Below, in pieces: positions 48,201 to 57,209 of a stretch of DNA of 64,000 nt (its first letter is position 1; each line of letters begins with the position of its first letter). Origin of the DNA: Saccharina japonica (Eukaryota; Sar; Phaeophyceae; Laminariales; Laminariaceae); assembly GCA_008828725.1 (NCBI GenBank), contig MEHQ01000840.1, positions 94,128 to 158,127 on the forward strand, written 5' to 3'. The notes under the pieces were generated by a model. The model saw only the letters and a program-made list of their open reading frames with translations. It ran no database searches and had not been told where the DNA came from. The position numbers and the translations under genes are program-made.

Positions 48201-48882
48201 CCCGGCATGAGCTTTTCAAAACAATTGGCGAGCAAACACCAAGCCAAGCCGCTCAGAAAAACAAAACAAAACAGGTTTGAAAGCGAATACACGGCTCCCC
48301 ACCCGGCATGAAAGCTTTATAAGCAATGGACCAACAAACAGCAAGCCAAAAGCCGCTAAGCAAAAAACAAAAAAGAAAGAAGAATAATCCGTTTTTGAAG
48401 CGAACACACGGCTACGTACGCACACCCGGCATGAGCTTTACTAACAATTGGCGAACAAACAGCAAGCCAAGCCACTCAGAAAATATATATACATACATAT
48501 ATATAGTTTATAACAACACGAACAAAAATTGTAGCAATATACAATATAGATATATATATATATATTTGAAGCACTTACCGCTCCGTTGTTCCCAGGGTCC
48601 GTGTCCGAGTACCCGATCCCCTCCCCGCCAGTGTCGAACTCCTCAGCCTCTATGACCCCCGGAACAACGGCGGGGACCCCGCCGTAAGCACCCCCGAGCA
48701 CCACCGGAGCAGGCGTTTCGTCTCGCTCTATCAGCGACGGGGCCAGGGTTGGGCTCGTCGCGGGGTGCGCGGATTCGAGGTGCGAAAACATGCCGAAATA
48801 GTCGAGGTTGAAACCCTCGGAGATGGCACACAGCCAGATGGTGGCGGGTCCGGCCGCGAGACCCCCGTTGCCTCCAGCAGAC
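42109..48882 (-). CDS. CBM6 carbohydrate-binding protein gene, C-terminal exons
   Basis: Minus-strand exons 48882-48579, 47358-47241, 45088-44920 and 42217-42109 have GT-AG borders and join in phase (0, 1, 2), ending in TAA at 42109. The product has the end of one CBM6-like module, a linker, and one whole module of about 150 residues: VVPGVIEAEEFD, GEGIGYSDTDPGNNGA, SGYSVGWTRPGEFLRYTVD, FYFSFLVAAPP, GGTGCDDYETDLSG, STGGW, LPAGPAIIRLCF, SEGFNID. IEAE, the VGWTRPGEFL strand with its Trp and the final GFN are the CBM6 hallmarks. CBM6 modules bind polysaccharides and usually sit on secreted enzymes or wall proteins. Upstream exons, including any enzyme part, were not found. Confidence 0.8.
42352..42424 (+). 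repeat. T-family type 1 repeat after a G-rich run
   Basis: TACTCATTTGTTGCTTGCCT, TTGACCATTGACCACGCATC and CCTTTCGAGACGGAGCA. It is preceded by GGGTGGGTGGGTGGGGTGGGG. Confidence 0.85.
42841..44890 (+). mobile_element. Array of about 13-14 CTATTACGG-family MITEs in a CBM6-gene intron
   Basis: Each unit of about 105-135 bp starts TTACGGAGGACCATAGTAAA (ending in a GGTCC), has CTTGTTAGTAAAAATTGTTA and GTGTACACCGTA, and ends with the inverted CCTATTTACTATGGTCCCCC. Units abut as CCCCGTAATATTACGGAGG, sharing the TAATATTA join. Two subtypes alternate for part of the array: one with CCTGTTCACTATGGTTCCC and one with CACCTATTTACTATGGTCCC. One unit is split by the foldback element at 43003-43520. Confidence 0.9.
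43003..43520. mobile_element. Two interleaved foldback elements inserted in a MITE
   Basis: Arm A (43003-43085: GTGCTACGGTAAAG, ACGTTTTCTGAACGATCGGG, CCCTTAACCCAAACTCTTCG) pairs with 43331-43410. Arm B (43153-43260: GAGGCATGCTACGATAGAGG, TGAGCTCCTCACTTAAGGAG) pairs with 43415-43518. The order A, B, A', B' is interleaved rather than nested. A MITE is cut at GGTCCAAAG and resumes at CCAAGTATTGTTAG, suggesting a 5 bp target duplication like CCAAG. Confidence 0.75.
44920..45088 (-). CDS. CBM6 gene exon: middle strands
   Basis: Acceptor TTCTTCTCGCAG and donor GTCAT then GTAAGC; phase 1 in, 2 out. It reads VETFYFSFLVAAPPGN, SGSMRVVSGGTGCDDY, ETDLSGLVTVQSTGGW and EFEPLLV. A stop (TAA) follows at once if the donor is not used, but the phase match to 42217 favours splicing. 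Confidence 0.8.
45108..45190 (+). repeat. G-rich tract next to a CBM6 exon
   Basis: About 80 bases of GGGAGGGAGGGAAGGGAGGG type lie 20 bp upstream (in gene sense) of the 45088 acceptor. On the gene strand it is a long pyrimidine tract; on the plus strand it could form G-quadruplexes. Confidence 0.8.
45190..45262 (+). repeat. T-family type 1 repeat, ends at a single N
   Basis: TCGTTTGTCGCTTGCCTTTG, TTGACCGTTGACCACGCATC and CCTTTCGAGACTGAGA. The single N at 45265 follows. Confidence 0.75.
45270..46101. repeat. Inverted minisatellite, CAATTCCAATTAATAG type
   Basis: Units of about 50-65 bp with CCAATTAATAG..CACTCGAAATCATTTGG..GGACAATT fill 45690-46101. The reverse-complement units (CTATTAATAGGAATGG..TTTCTG..CTTCCAATTG) fill 45290-45660. 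The orientation switches near 45670. The array ends in the N gap. Confidence 0.8.
46102..46349. other. Assembly gap, 248 Ns
   Basis: Runs of N between the inverted minisatellite and a GGGA repeat. Frames drawn through it have no meaning. The gap lies in the CBM6-gene intron between 47241 and 45088. Confidence 0.99.
46350..46430 (+). repeat. GGGA/GAGA microsatellite at the gap edge
   Basis: GGGAGGGAGGGAGGGAGGG and GAGAGAGAGG runs. They probably caused the gap. Confidence 0.95.
46431..46800. other. Intronic stretch without recognised feature
   Basis: No repeat family or coding signal could be named. Confidence 0.4.
46830..47000 (+). repeat. E-family dispersed repeat
   Basis: CGACGAGGGAAAAATGGGCT, GCAAGGCACAAACCGTAGCG, GATCCCAGATCTAATTTGCG and GAAGGGCGGAGATAATAAAA in the same order as at 18800-18960. 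Confidence 0.8.
47110..47230 (+). repeat. 59 bp tandem duplication beside the CBM6 exon donor
   Basis: AGAAAAAGCGCACGGCACAA..AAGCGGCAGGCCTATTAGT occurs twice with a few changes. It ends 10 bp from the donor of exon 47358-47241. Confidence 0.85.
47241..47358 (-). CDS. CBM6 gene exon: central strands
   Basis: Acceptor ATGATAAACAG and donor AAATCG then GTGAGC; phase 0 in, 1 out. It reads AFRTEEAVDVSENSDGSG, then YSVGWTRPGEFLRYTVDVEE. The Trp and the GEFL.Y.V pattern are typical of CBM6 ligand-site strands. Confidence 0.82.
47578..47640 (-). pseudogene. Partial duplicate of a CBM6 exon start with its acceptor
   Basis: CATTTCGACAG is followed by codons for AFRTDEAV, matching AFRTEEAV at 47358, and the intron side GTGTCCGGGTTTCTAC matches too. 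Homology is lost after about 27 exon bases. No donor follows, so it cannot replace the true exon. Confidence 0.75.
48030..48085 (+). repeat. Short piece of the 27 bp satellite
   Basis: GATGATCTATCTATCTACAG and ATCATCTAGATCATGATCCA match the satellite of 25195-25660. Confidence 0.7.
48185..48485. repeat. 115 bp tandem repeat, three units
   Basis: Each unit has CACGGCTACC(C)CACCCGGCATGAGCTTT, CAATTGGCGAACAAACAGCA and AGCCAAGCCGCTCAG. It lies in the intron right after exon 48882-48579. Confidence 0.8.
48579..48882 (-). CDS. CBM6 gene exon: end of module n, linker, start of module n+1
   Basis: Acceptor TTATATATAG and donor GGAGCG then GTAAGT. It reads GLAAGPATIWLCAISEGFNL then DYFGMF, the closing strands of a CBM6 domain, then a Pro/Ser/Thr-rich linker (HPATSPTLAPS), then VVPGVIEAEEFD and SDTDPGNNGA, the opening of the next module. 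Phase 2 in, 0 out. The entry phase equals that of the 42217 exon, which encodes the same part of the next module, so modules share intron positions. Confidence 0.8.
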
Positions 48883-48888
48883 CTATAT

Positions 48889-49086
48889 ATAAAATATTCA
48901 TATATTTATATATTATACAAATATATATATATATATGTAAGGCGGGTGAGGGGAAAAGAGGCGGCGGAATTAGCGCTACAGCAGGTTTGTGTTCATAGGG
49001 GGCCCGCGGTGCTGTTAACTTCGTAGTAACTGGAAACCCGAAGAGAGTCGGATAGTTGGCACCGCCGTTGCCTCCAGCAGACCTAC
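48889..49086 (-). repeat. 130 bp repeat that duplicates the acceptor of the CBM6 exon
   Basis: GCCGTTGCCTCCAGCAGACCTA at 49066 repeats the acceptor and first codons of the exon at 48882. Between them is GGCGGGTGAGGGGAAAAGAG..GGCGGAATTAGC..GGTGCTGTTAAC. Further copies are at 50755-50880 and 50935-51030, all bordered by TATATA runs. Confidence 0.75.
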
Positions 49087-49149
49087 ATATGCATATATAT
49101 ATAATATATATATATGTATAGGTACCAATTGAACATTTTCCCGGAATAC

Positions 49150-49350
49150 TTTCACTTTTCATCTCCGGCCGCGGGTCGTTTCTCGCGCTGTCGGCTGCGG
49201 GGCACGCAGGGGGGCCGCGTGTACGCCACGGCGCAAGTGCGGGTCCCGGTCGAGGCTCGTGGGGCGTGCTCTGGGCCTTCAAAGTCGCGAATTCTGGCAA
49301 ATAACTCAGGGGAGACGTTCCGACTTGACACCGCCTCGCAACTACTCTGA
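49150..49350 (-). CDS. Possible upstream exon of the CBM6 gene, unrecognised
   Basis: On the minus strand a GC-rich stretch with ordinary codon-like composition follows TTTTTCAG at about 49345. One frame reads VSSRNVSPELFARIRDFEG then HAPRASTGTRTCAVAYTRP; another reads LPEFATLKAQSTPHEPRP. Neither matches a CBM6 strand. Position and composition suggest an exon, but the frame and borders are not settled. Confidence 0.3.
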
Positions 49351-50490
49351 AAAACCTGTCTTACGACCGTTTTTTCATCTGTATGAACTTTGGTGGTTCG
49401 TTTTTGACCCGCCGTATGACCGGAACACACAAAGCACGCACCACGCACGAGAAAACAAGAACCACACCGACATCGAACGAGGCACACATCAAGCGTCGTG
49501 CAGCAGTAGTTGATACCATGTTGCATGCGTCTGCTCTGTCTGGGCTGCGTACAGCAGTAGTAGCAGTTGAACGAGATGCTCTAAAAATGACAGGCTCATT
49601 TTATGTAAATTTGTAATTTGGTTCCAATATTTTGGAATCTACGTACGAGTACACATACATGTACAGATCTACGAGTACGTATATATGTACAGCAGTATGC
49701 ATATCATATCTAGCTCTCTCTATCTACGAGCGATAGGCCGATCTACACACGTACGATTACGAGTACTTTGGTACAGTAGTAGTACTACTGCTGCTGTGCT
49801 TTTCGGGCACATGCCTCTAGTCTAGACTACAAACGACAAAGCAGCCAAGGCGCCCCTTATCGAACAGCAAGGCAGTACAGCAGAAGAAGCTGCAGAACAC
49901 GCAGTAGCGCTGTTCAGATGTTTGCCTTTGTGGCGGTTGTTGTTGTGTCCTGTATGCGTGCGCCGGGCCCGCAGTAAACAGCTACGAGTAGCAGGAGGAA
50001 TCCAGCAGATCTTGTTGTGACAGCTACGAACAACGAGTACTGCTTTGCTGTGTTCTGCCTTTCATTGTGTATGCGTGTGTGTTTGATGTATGCGATTCCA
50101 GCAAAACCTCCCCCTCTGATTTTAATATCCCCCGCGCTTTACAGCAGCGATTAATAACAACAACAACAAAAACGCTAATACCCGTCACGGGTATGGATAA
50201 CACTTCATACTCGCCGAGAATTTGGGCCCAGGGCACCCGGGTATCCAGCTGTTCGACGGGCACCCTTAGACGAGTACTCGGCTGCTAAACGAGTACCAGG
50301 GTACCCGCCTAAAAGGTATTACGTACGAGTGAATCTCTTATCTAGGACCGGGGCGGGACTCGTCGGGTAACAGCTCTGTCATAATTATCTTCTGCATCCT
50401 CAGCTGCACAGCGCAGAACAGCCGTGATAACTACAGTGCCACTGTAGGACCTACAAAAAATAGTTAGATCGACTTCAGAAACAAAACAAG
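49351..50490. other. GTAC-rich sequence without recognised gene
   Basis: Many TACGAGTAC, GTACAGCAGTA and CAACAACAAC simple-sequence stretches. No named feature. Confidence 0.45.
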
Positions 50491-50493
50491 TCG

Positions 50494-50754
50494 TTGAGCC
50501 TGGACACCAAGCTGAAGTTTCTTAACACCGGGAGCCCACTGCCTGTACCTCAGATACGACATCATCTCGTGATAGTTGTTTCGTTAGGAATGGCCTTCGC
50601 TACTACTTTTACAGTGTATGCCACAGGTCTGCTCCAAAAATTAAACTATGAAGCATGTGCGATCTATTTTCACCTTGCGACACCCCCGGGATTTCAAGTG
50701 ACCAACATCCCGAAGGGGAACCTTGAATTATATGCGAAGTATATATATATGTAG
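50494..50754 (+). CDS. Unrecognised 86-residue frame
   Basis: Starts MSLDTKLKFLNTGSPL, has a hydrophobic span HLVIVVSLGMAFATTFTVYA that could be a membrane segment, then HLATPPGFQVTNIPKGNLEL. The last part recurs as DNA at 6330-6382. Repeat-derived coding is possible. Confidence 0.25.
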   Translation: MSLDTKLKFLNTGSPLPVPQIRHHLVIVVSLGMAFATTFTVYATGLLQKLNYEACAIYFHLATPPGFQVTNIPKGNLELYAKYIYM

Positions 50755-51030
50755 GGCGGGCGAGGGGAAAGGCGGCGGAATTAGCTTCAGGTCTGTATTC
50801 TTTAGGGGGTCCGCGGTGCTGTTAACCCCGTGGTAACTGGAAACCCCGAAGAGAGCCTCCAGCAGACCTGTTATATATGTTATACCTGGTATATGAAATA
50901 TATACTAGTATATATATATATGAGTACAGAAGGCGGGTGGGGGGAAAGGAGGCGACGGAATTAGCTCTAGGTCTGTACTCTCAGGGGGTCCGCGGTGCTG
51001 TTAACCCCGTAGCAACTGGAAACCCCAAAG
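50755..51030 (+). repeat. Two more copies of the 130 bp repeat
   Basis: GGCGGGCGAGGGGAAAGGCG..GGTCCGCGGTGCTGTTAACC..GGAAACCCCGAAGAGAGCCTC at 50755-50880 and again at 50935-51030, with a TATATA run between. Confidence 0.8.
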
Positions 51031-51354
51031 GTCTGGCTTTAGTATCTACATGGTAGCTGGCGACTTTTAAGTATCCTAACTCATAGCTCTACCTTATTAG
51101 GAGTTGCAGAGGGGAAATATAAATATGTTGCAAACAAAAGGACGATCAGCAGCAGCAGTGTTGGCCACACAAACACACAGGTTTAAGTATCAATTTTCGT
51201 TGGCATAGCATTTAGCAAATAATTGTTGTTGTTTTTTCAAATAGCATACTAAAAGTAGCAGAAGATGGCGTATCGGCGTTGAAAGTAAAACAATTGGACT
51301 TGAGCATACATATAGCAGGTAATAATAGCTGGCTGAAAATACAGAAAATAAAAG

Positions 51355-51490
51355 TAAAAAAAAAACCCGTAAAATTCCCTAAAACAAAACCGTAAAACTC
51401 CCTACAACAAAACCGTAAATCTCACCTAAAACATAACCGTAAAACTCCCTGAAATATAACCGTAAAACTCCCTAAAACAAAACTGTCAAA
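51355..51490 (+). repeat. 24 bp tandem repeat, about six units
   Basis: AACCGTAAAACTCCCTAAAA and close variants. Confidence 0.85.
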
Positions 51491-51870
51491 CTCGTGAAAA
51501 ACAAAAAAGAGTTGGATGATGTAAGCTTGTACACCAAGCAACCCGCGTTTGCTGAGTGTAAGCGGGTGTGTGTCTGAACTACAATCCAAGGAGTTGCAAA
51601 ACATGCCCGCAGTCCTTCTACTAGTACGGGTTTGGTGTGGAATTTAACTTTCAAGCTCAAGGAACGAAACGGTTCATAATCCGACGAGGGGCTGCATGCA
51701 TATAATGCATATATATACACATATATATAATATATATCATATCAACCAGTGATGATTCGTTCAGTGATTCTTTCAAGGCACAAGGTAGTAATAAGTGATT
51801 AAACCAAAATACGCCATTTTTCCGATATCATCAGGAAGAGATAGATGCATCAACACCAGCGCCCCCCCTG

Positions 51871-52362
51871 CGACGCATGCTGCGGTAGAGGTGCACCATG
51901 TTTTTTTTTGCCTTATAAGGGTGGTCACTTGCGGTGCTCTATCTATTGCCTCACCCAAAATCTGAGTATTATGGTGGAGGAAAATAAAAGTGCTACGGCA
52001 AGGCCTAAGGGCCCGTATTAACGAGTATAAAATAAATTCAATTTGGAAAAATAAAAATAAAAATTCGCTTTTCATTGGTCAACACACGCACCAGCACCAA
52101 TTTTTATGCCCCAAGATCCTAATCTTTGGTGCTGGTGCGTGTGTTGACCAGTGAAAAGCGGATTTGAATTAAAAAAAATCCAAATTGATTTTTTTTCTTC
52201 TTCGTTAAAACGGGCCATTAGGCCATGGGAATATTCATCGGGTAGCATTTTCAATTGCCTCCAAAACCAGTTTTTGACTTGCTATTAGTATAGAGCTCCT
52301 CAAGTGACCACCCTCAGAGACAAAACATGGTGCACCTGCATGCAGGCTGCCGTAGCGTACGT
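51871..52362. mobile_element. Foldback element with long arms and a 34 bp perfect-looking hairpin
   Basis: Arms begin TGCGACGCATGCTGCGGTAG and, reversed, TACGCTACGGCAGCCTGC, both followed by AGGTGCACCATGTTTT and GGTGGTCACTTG. The centre is 52067-52100 (GCTTTTCATTGGTCAACACA, then CGCACCAGCACCAA) paired with 52126-52159 around a 25 nt loop. The GGTGCACCATG border is shared with arm B of 43153. Confidence 0.8.
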
Positions 52363-52599
52363 TACTAGTTGGGTTTAGAGTGGGACGCCTTTTGCAGCAG
52401 GAATTAACACCTTGACTACAGTAGATCAAACACATCCTCAATAGTGTGTCTTTTTTTTGTCTCCACCGTCGTCGCCGCCTCTCGGTACCCCTTGCGAACG
52501 TAGCAGGTTTCGTAAAGAGTAATTGCGTTGCCGCGCGTATAATTCGCTCTCTGCCGTCTGCCAAGCGTGCGTGTTTGATTGTGTTAGAGCTGCCAGCCC

Positions 52600-52740
52600 C
52601 CTCACACCTCACGGCGCTTCGTGCTTCGTGCTAGCAATGCCTGCCTGGTCGGTGAAAACCCGACATGCTCCGTCCCGGCATTGTAGGGATGCGAGGGTCT
52701 ATGGCCATACGACTACGGCCATGCGTGAAAATGAAGTACC
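52600..52740 (-). repeat. T-family type 2 repeat, long form, reversed
   Basis: CTCACGGCGCTTCGTGCTTC, GCCTGCCTGGTCGGTGAAAA, CCCGGCATTGTAGGGATGCG and GGCCATACGACTACGGCCAT, then a C-run. Confidence 0.85.
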
Positions 52741-52744
52741 CCCC

Positions 52745-53320
52745 CCCCCCCCCCCCGCGCCTCGTTGGTTCATTGGGGACCTGGCCGCCCGTCGCGCGGC
52801 GCAGGATTGTGTGTGCATATGTTTTTGGGTTTTGGTTCACAGTCACTTTGTTCGGCTCTGTGACATCTCTGCATCTCTTCTCACAGCGGCAGAGCCTCGA
52901 CACTCATCAATCCAAAATGTGTTGTGTGTATTTTTTTTCAGTTTGCACCCCGTTTCTCTTCTGGGGACAAGGTAACCACGCCGGTGACTGGCGCCACGGG
53001 AGCCCCTTACGGGTAGCAGTTCGTCGAGCAGTTATTGCAGTATTGTTTTCAAACAGTTGCCGTAAGGAGCGCATCTTCTATTATTTAAGTTCCCTTTCGA
53101 CAATGTGCAGGGCATTATTCGTTCAGAATGAAAAGGCTGACACTTTTCATCGAATACCTCCAATCCCATCCAAACAGTTCTCCTTTCCTGCGTATACTCA
53201 GTTGAGCATCTCCTATTAATGTTCTAGTCAGTGAAATATGCGTTTTTATGATATATACATCTGTTTACACTGCTCATCAGGGTGGGCTAGTGATACAGCT
53301 TTGTCCTTGGAGGCCTTGTA
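52745..53320. other. No recognised gene
   Basis: An open plus frame (52665-53219) has mixed hydrophobic and basic residues but starts inside the T-family repeat and has no motif. Confidence 0.35.
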
Positions 53321-53431
53321 CTACTACGGAGGATCATAGTAAATAGGACCAAATTTGGTTACTAAAAATATTCAAATATATAGGTTTTTGTATGCACAGT
53401 AGGTCCTATTTACTATGGTCCCCCGTAATAG
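53321..53431 (+). mobile_element. MITE of the CTATTACGG family
   Basis: CTACGGAGGATCATAGTAAA at the left, TTTACTATGGTCCCCCGTAA at the right, and TTACTAAAAATATTCAAATA inside. Confidence 0.85.
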
Positions 53432-53439
53432 GGACACGG

Positions 53440-53800
53440 GGGGGGAATCGTACGCCTTTTTGGAAGGTTCCATGGCAAGACATAGCCGAGCAACACCTGC
53501 CCAGCCGTTCATTGGCACCACCAGGACTGAACGATTCAAACATAAACAACACACACGTGATTGATACAACGGGAACCACAGTCAGTACCTTTAATGGCAA
53601 ACCTGGAAGATCACACTTTGTGTCACCGTACGTACTGTAGTTCGGACTGCTGCAGTGAGTTTTCGAGACCCTTATCGTACATGTATCGGTCCGCTTTCCA
53701 CGTTCCGTTATCGCTGTGGGACCTCTCCAGGAACAACTTTTCAAGGCGGGCTGATGTTTCGAGTGCCCCCGTAGGATGTCGTCGACCACGCTTGACACAC
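53440..53800. other. Overlapping unrecognised frames on both strands
   Basis: Plus: PPGLNDSNINNTHVIDTTG then TVSTFNGKPGRSHFVSPYV to a stop at 53640. Minus: a 130-codon frame with KSCSWRGPTAITERGKRTD and GRCCSAMSCHGTFQKGV. Both have protein-like composition; at most one is real. No family recognised. Confidence 0.3.
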
Positions 53801-55340
53801 AATTAGAAGCCCCCGGCTTGTGATGTCAACGTTGAGTATAGACTTTTAAATGCTATTATGCAGGATTTAGAGTGGCGTTCCTCGCCGAGCGCAGCAGACG
53901 CTTAGCTGAAAATTCTTCATTTAAATGTCACTCAGCCTGAAACCCTTACTTATTATTACACGTTGCAATTATTGATTCCCGGGCACTATTCAAGCACAGG
54001 TGGCGAGTAGTACGTAATACCAGGTACCGCCAAATGGTAACACATTTCCCGGGCGTCGACGAATGCTCCCAGGTTGCCTCCCACTCCCATTAACTCTAAC
54101 CGACCACACAGTCATATAGCTACCAGTACCACAAGCAGCACCGACAGGGGAGAAGAAAAGGGGAACCGCGGGGAGTGGTCACCCTCGCATCCAAAGGAGA
54201 GAGCAGCTTGACAACACACTCCGTATTAGTCCTACTCTGTAGTATACTGTACCAGGTATCCGGTGTCACCTTGCGTCTCAAACGTCTGCAACCAGTCGCG
54301 AGTCATGATTAACCCCTCACATCATGTAATATGAAAAACAGTATGTTCTACGTCGGTATTACGAGTACGCACACTTAGGAGAAATCCGTTTGATAAGCAA
54401 ACCTGTGTTGCACGCACACCTCTCTACAGTACACCTCTGGCAGTACTATTGCAGTAGTATTGCCGCATTTACGGCCTCGGTTAGCCTACGTCCTTGACCA
54501 TTACAGGCACCGGTGCCAACCTTGCCGCGGCGACTCCCTGTTGTACACCATACGAAGCATACTCGGTTTTGTACATACAATGCGTCGTACTGCACTAACC
54601 ACACATCGGACGATCAATGTGTACGCACCGGTACTGTTAATACTATACTTGCAGAGCATCTATTCATACTATTAGATATCAATAACATACTATTAATATT
54701 ATGCGTGTACTACTACGAGTGCTGCCTGTGGGTTATGTCCTATGTTATTATTGTGTGCAGGATCTGTATTTTCAGCACATTCAGCACATGATATGTCCAA
54801 CGCAAGAAACATGATGTGCCACCCTGTACAGCAGTACGAGTAGATCATCATGCAGAATATACGGCTCTAACCCGACCACATGAGCTAAATCATACCGGTA
54901 CAGACCAAGGAGGAATTTGTGTTGCAAGATCTAGATTATGAAGTGAGGATCGGTGATCGTCACAGATGCGATGTTGCAAACACTTTTTGTGTACGACCGA
55001 TCCGAGCGGTTTGCTCTTCCTTCTTTTTTTTGTATGAAACCTGGCAGACTCGGTACCATCAGGTACCAGGTACGTTCCAATTTCCTTTCTCATACACCCT
55101 TGTGATGGTATCACGTACGTCCCGGGGACCACGGGTGTGCGAAGGCCTGTATTTGCACGTAGCTCAGCTACAAACAAGAAAACACGGGCGTGCACTACCT
55201 TGCTGTAGAAGTAGAGCCTGTACCGCTGCTCTATACGTAATCATCAGGTGACAATCTAACCCTCATCCCCACTGACTCGGATATCCTGCCCGGAATCCAA
55301 CCATTGTTGGATTCGAGGTTCCGTGCTACTACCGACGGTC
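53801..55340. other. No recognised gene
   Basis: GTAC-rich intergenic-looking sequence. Short open frames at 54460-54790 and 54890-55250 overlap on both strands and have no motif. Confidence 0.4.
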
Positions 55341-55341
55341 A

Positions 55342-55770
55342 TTGCTTTTTGACAGTCTTGCACGACGGAAAATTAAATTTTACAGGGGTGGGCGGACTTC
55401 CACGAAAAACACCTACCTGGCCAGCACAGCAGTAGCAGTCCTTCGCACTTCGTCTACGAGTTTGTCGCAGCAGGGCACCTCAGCTTATGTATCGGGCTGT
55501 GATTCTCGGCCTAGGACTGACTCCCCTAACGAATACCGCCGTGGGTGGGCCGTGGCGGTGTGCAGGTACGCGCTATGTTGGACACTGGGCAATGAAACTT
55601 TTGGAGAGAGGTGCAATTTCGATGCTTTCTTGACGACGTACTCTTCAATACTTGTGTGTGCTTCCATACCACCAGCAGTGTCTATGCTCCAGGACCTGCA
55701 GTCGCACACGAGCGCTGAACTTCTTGGCGGTGAAATCGTTGTCGATGCACCCATCCTCTACCCATGCTAG
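55342..55770 (+). CDS. Unrecognised 142-residue frame
   Basis: Contains QQGTSAYVSGCDSRPRTDSP, NEYRRGWAVAVCRYALCW and AVSMLQDLQSHTSAELLG. An inner part could be an exon (CGCAGCAG acceptor at 55468, GTGTGCAG then GTACGC donor at 55566). A minus frame overlaps. No family recognised. Confidence 0.25.
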   Translation: MLFDSLARRKIKFYRGGRTSTKNTYLASTAVAVLRTSSTSLSQQGTSAYVSGCDSRPRTDSPNEYRRGWAVAVCRYALCWTLGNETFGERCNFDAFLTTYSSILVCASIPPAVSMLQDLQSHTSAELLGGEIVVDAPILYPC

Positions 55771-56040
55771 TCCATGCTGTCTCTATAGACCCGCGGCTGG
55801 TGGTGTCAGGTGCCGCTGTCGGCGCGAAATAAGTGGAAGAAAATGGTCTTGTCTCACCGCAAGCAGACAGGCTGCTGCTGCTGCTGTATGTACGAACAAA
55901 CTGCAAACTGCTGCACGTGCACAAATGCTGGTGCGGTCTATACCCATATGTCCATCAATATAAATACCATTTTGTATGTATATTAATATGTAAATGATCC
56001 TTATATTTACGGACGTATTGGTATATTTGAATACGTTGCA

Positions 56041-56395
56041 TTGCCTCTGTCTGTGTATCATACGACGTCGTGCTGGTATCACGCAAGACAAGAGACTTGG
56101 GACGAACTTGGGACGCATTTCTTAACAGGCTTTCTCCATAACGAGGACAGCACACGCGACCAGAATGGTGGCTTTGGAATGATCTTGTCGAGGCCTCTCC
56201 GTAGACGTATCGCTTGGCCTTTACGCTCTCGCCGTTGTCGAAAAAGTCAGCTTGGAACTTCGTCCTGGGAGTGTGTTGTCTTGCCTCGTTTCTGGTCAGG
56301 CTCCTCATGCAAATGATGTTGAACATGAAAAACAAGCAGCAGAAGCAGCAGCGGTCACACATGTTCTGGTACAGCTTGGCTGGGTACTGGTACAT
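56041..56395. other. Overlapping unrecognised frames on both strands
   Basis: Plus 56041-56316 reads RQETWDELGTHFLTGFLHN and DQNGGFGMILSRPLRRRI. Minus 56395-55955 reads TKFQADFFDNGESVKAKRYV and GEASTRSFQSHHSGRVC. Both look protein-like; there is no motif to decide. Confidence 0.25.
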
Positions 56396-56552
56396 ATGTC
56401 CAGCGCAGCTGCTGCCTGTTGTTCTGTCGTTGTTGTTACAGCAGTGTATGCTCTCAAATTACGGAGTATGTCATCGCCGTAATCTACTATTAATAGTCCG
56501 TGCTCACAAGATAGGCTCCAATAACTTGAAACCAGTACGATTATGCGTGTAC

Positions 56553-56678
56553 TACTAGTACCGGGGGGCATAGTAAACACTAGTAAACAGGACCTACGGT
56601 ACACACAAAAACCTATATATTTACCTATTTGTCCAACAATATTTGGTTCTATTTACTTTGTTGGTCCCCCGTGATATA
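56553..56678 (+). mobile_element. MITE of the CTATTACGG family, diverged
   Basis: GGGGGGCATAGTAAACACTA, CCTACGGTACACACAAAAAC and TTCTATTTACTTTGTTGGTC with CCCCCGTGATA at the right. Confidence 0.75.
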
Positions 56679-56689
56679 CTTGACTAATA

Positions 56690-57208
56690 TTTTAAAGTAA
56701 GACAACACACCCTGCTCGGACGAATTTCCGAATTTCCAAGCTGATTTGCTCTGCAACGGAAAGGGAGAGTGCAAAGCAAACGTGCAAACCTTGAGCGATG
56801 TGTCGAGTAGTATACCAGGTAAGCGGAGGCCATAAATAAGTGGATTGGTGTGTCTGGGAGAAGTGCTCGCCGAGATCTTCTCAGCGCCGCCATTTTGTTT
56901 TAATTGTGTGTGTGCCCCCCTGCTGGTTTCGGACAAAATCGTCTCGAAAAATCACTCCGCAAGGGGTGTGATACCTTATTATCTTGATTACAGTATATAT
57001 GCGGTAGTGCACGCACACGTCGGATAGATCATCGGTCCCCACGTCATGATCTAGATATTTCCGAGGGCAGATAAGACGTAACAATCCAGGCGTAGATATA
57101 AGGACCAATTGGTATTCGATTTAATGTATAAACGGTCCTTAAATTTACGCCCAGAGCGGTACCAGGTATACAGAAGCAGTACGAAGTAGCAGATTCCTGG
57201 TCTCTTAT
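56690..57208. other. No recognised gene; short satellite piece
   Basis: 57025-57070 (GATAGATCATCGGTCCCCAC, GTCATGATCTAGATATT) resembles the 27 bp satellite. Open frames here are short and unrecognised. Confidence 0.4.
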
Positions 57209-57209
57209 A

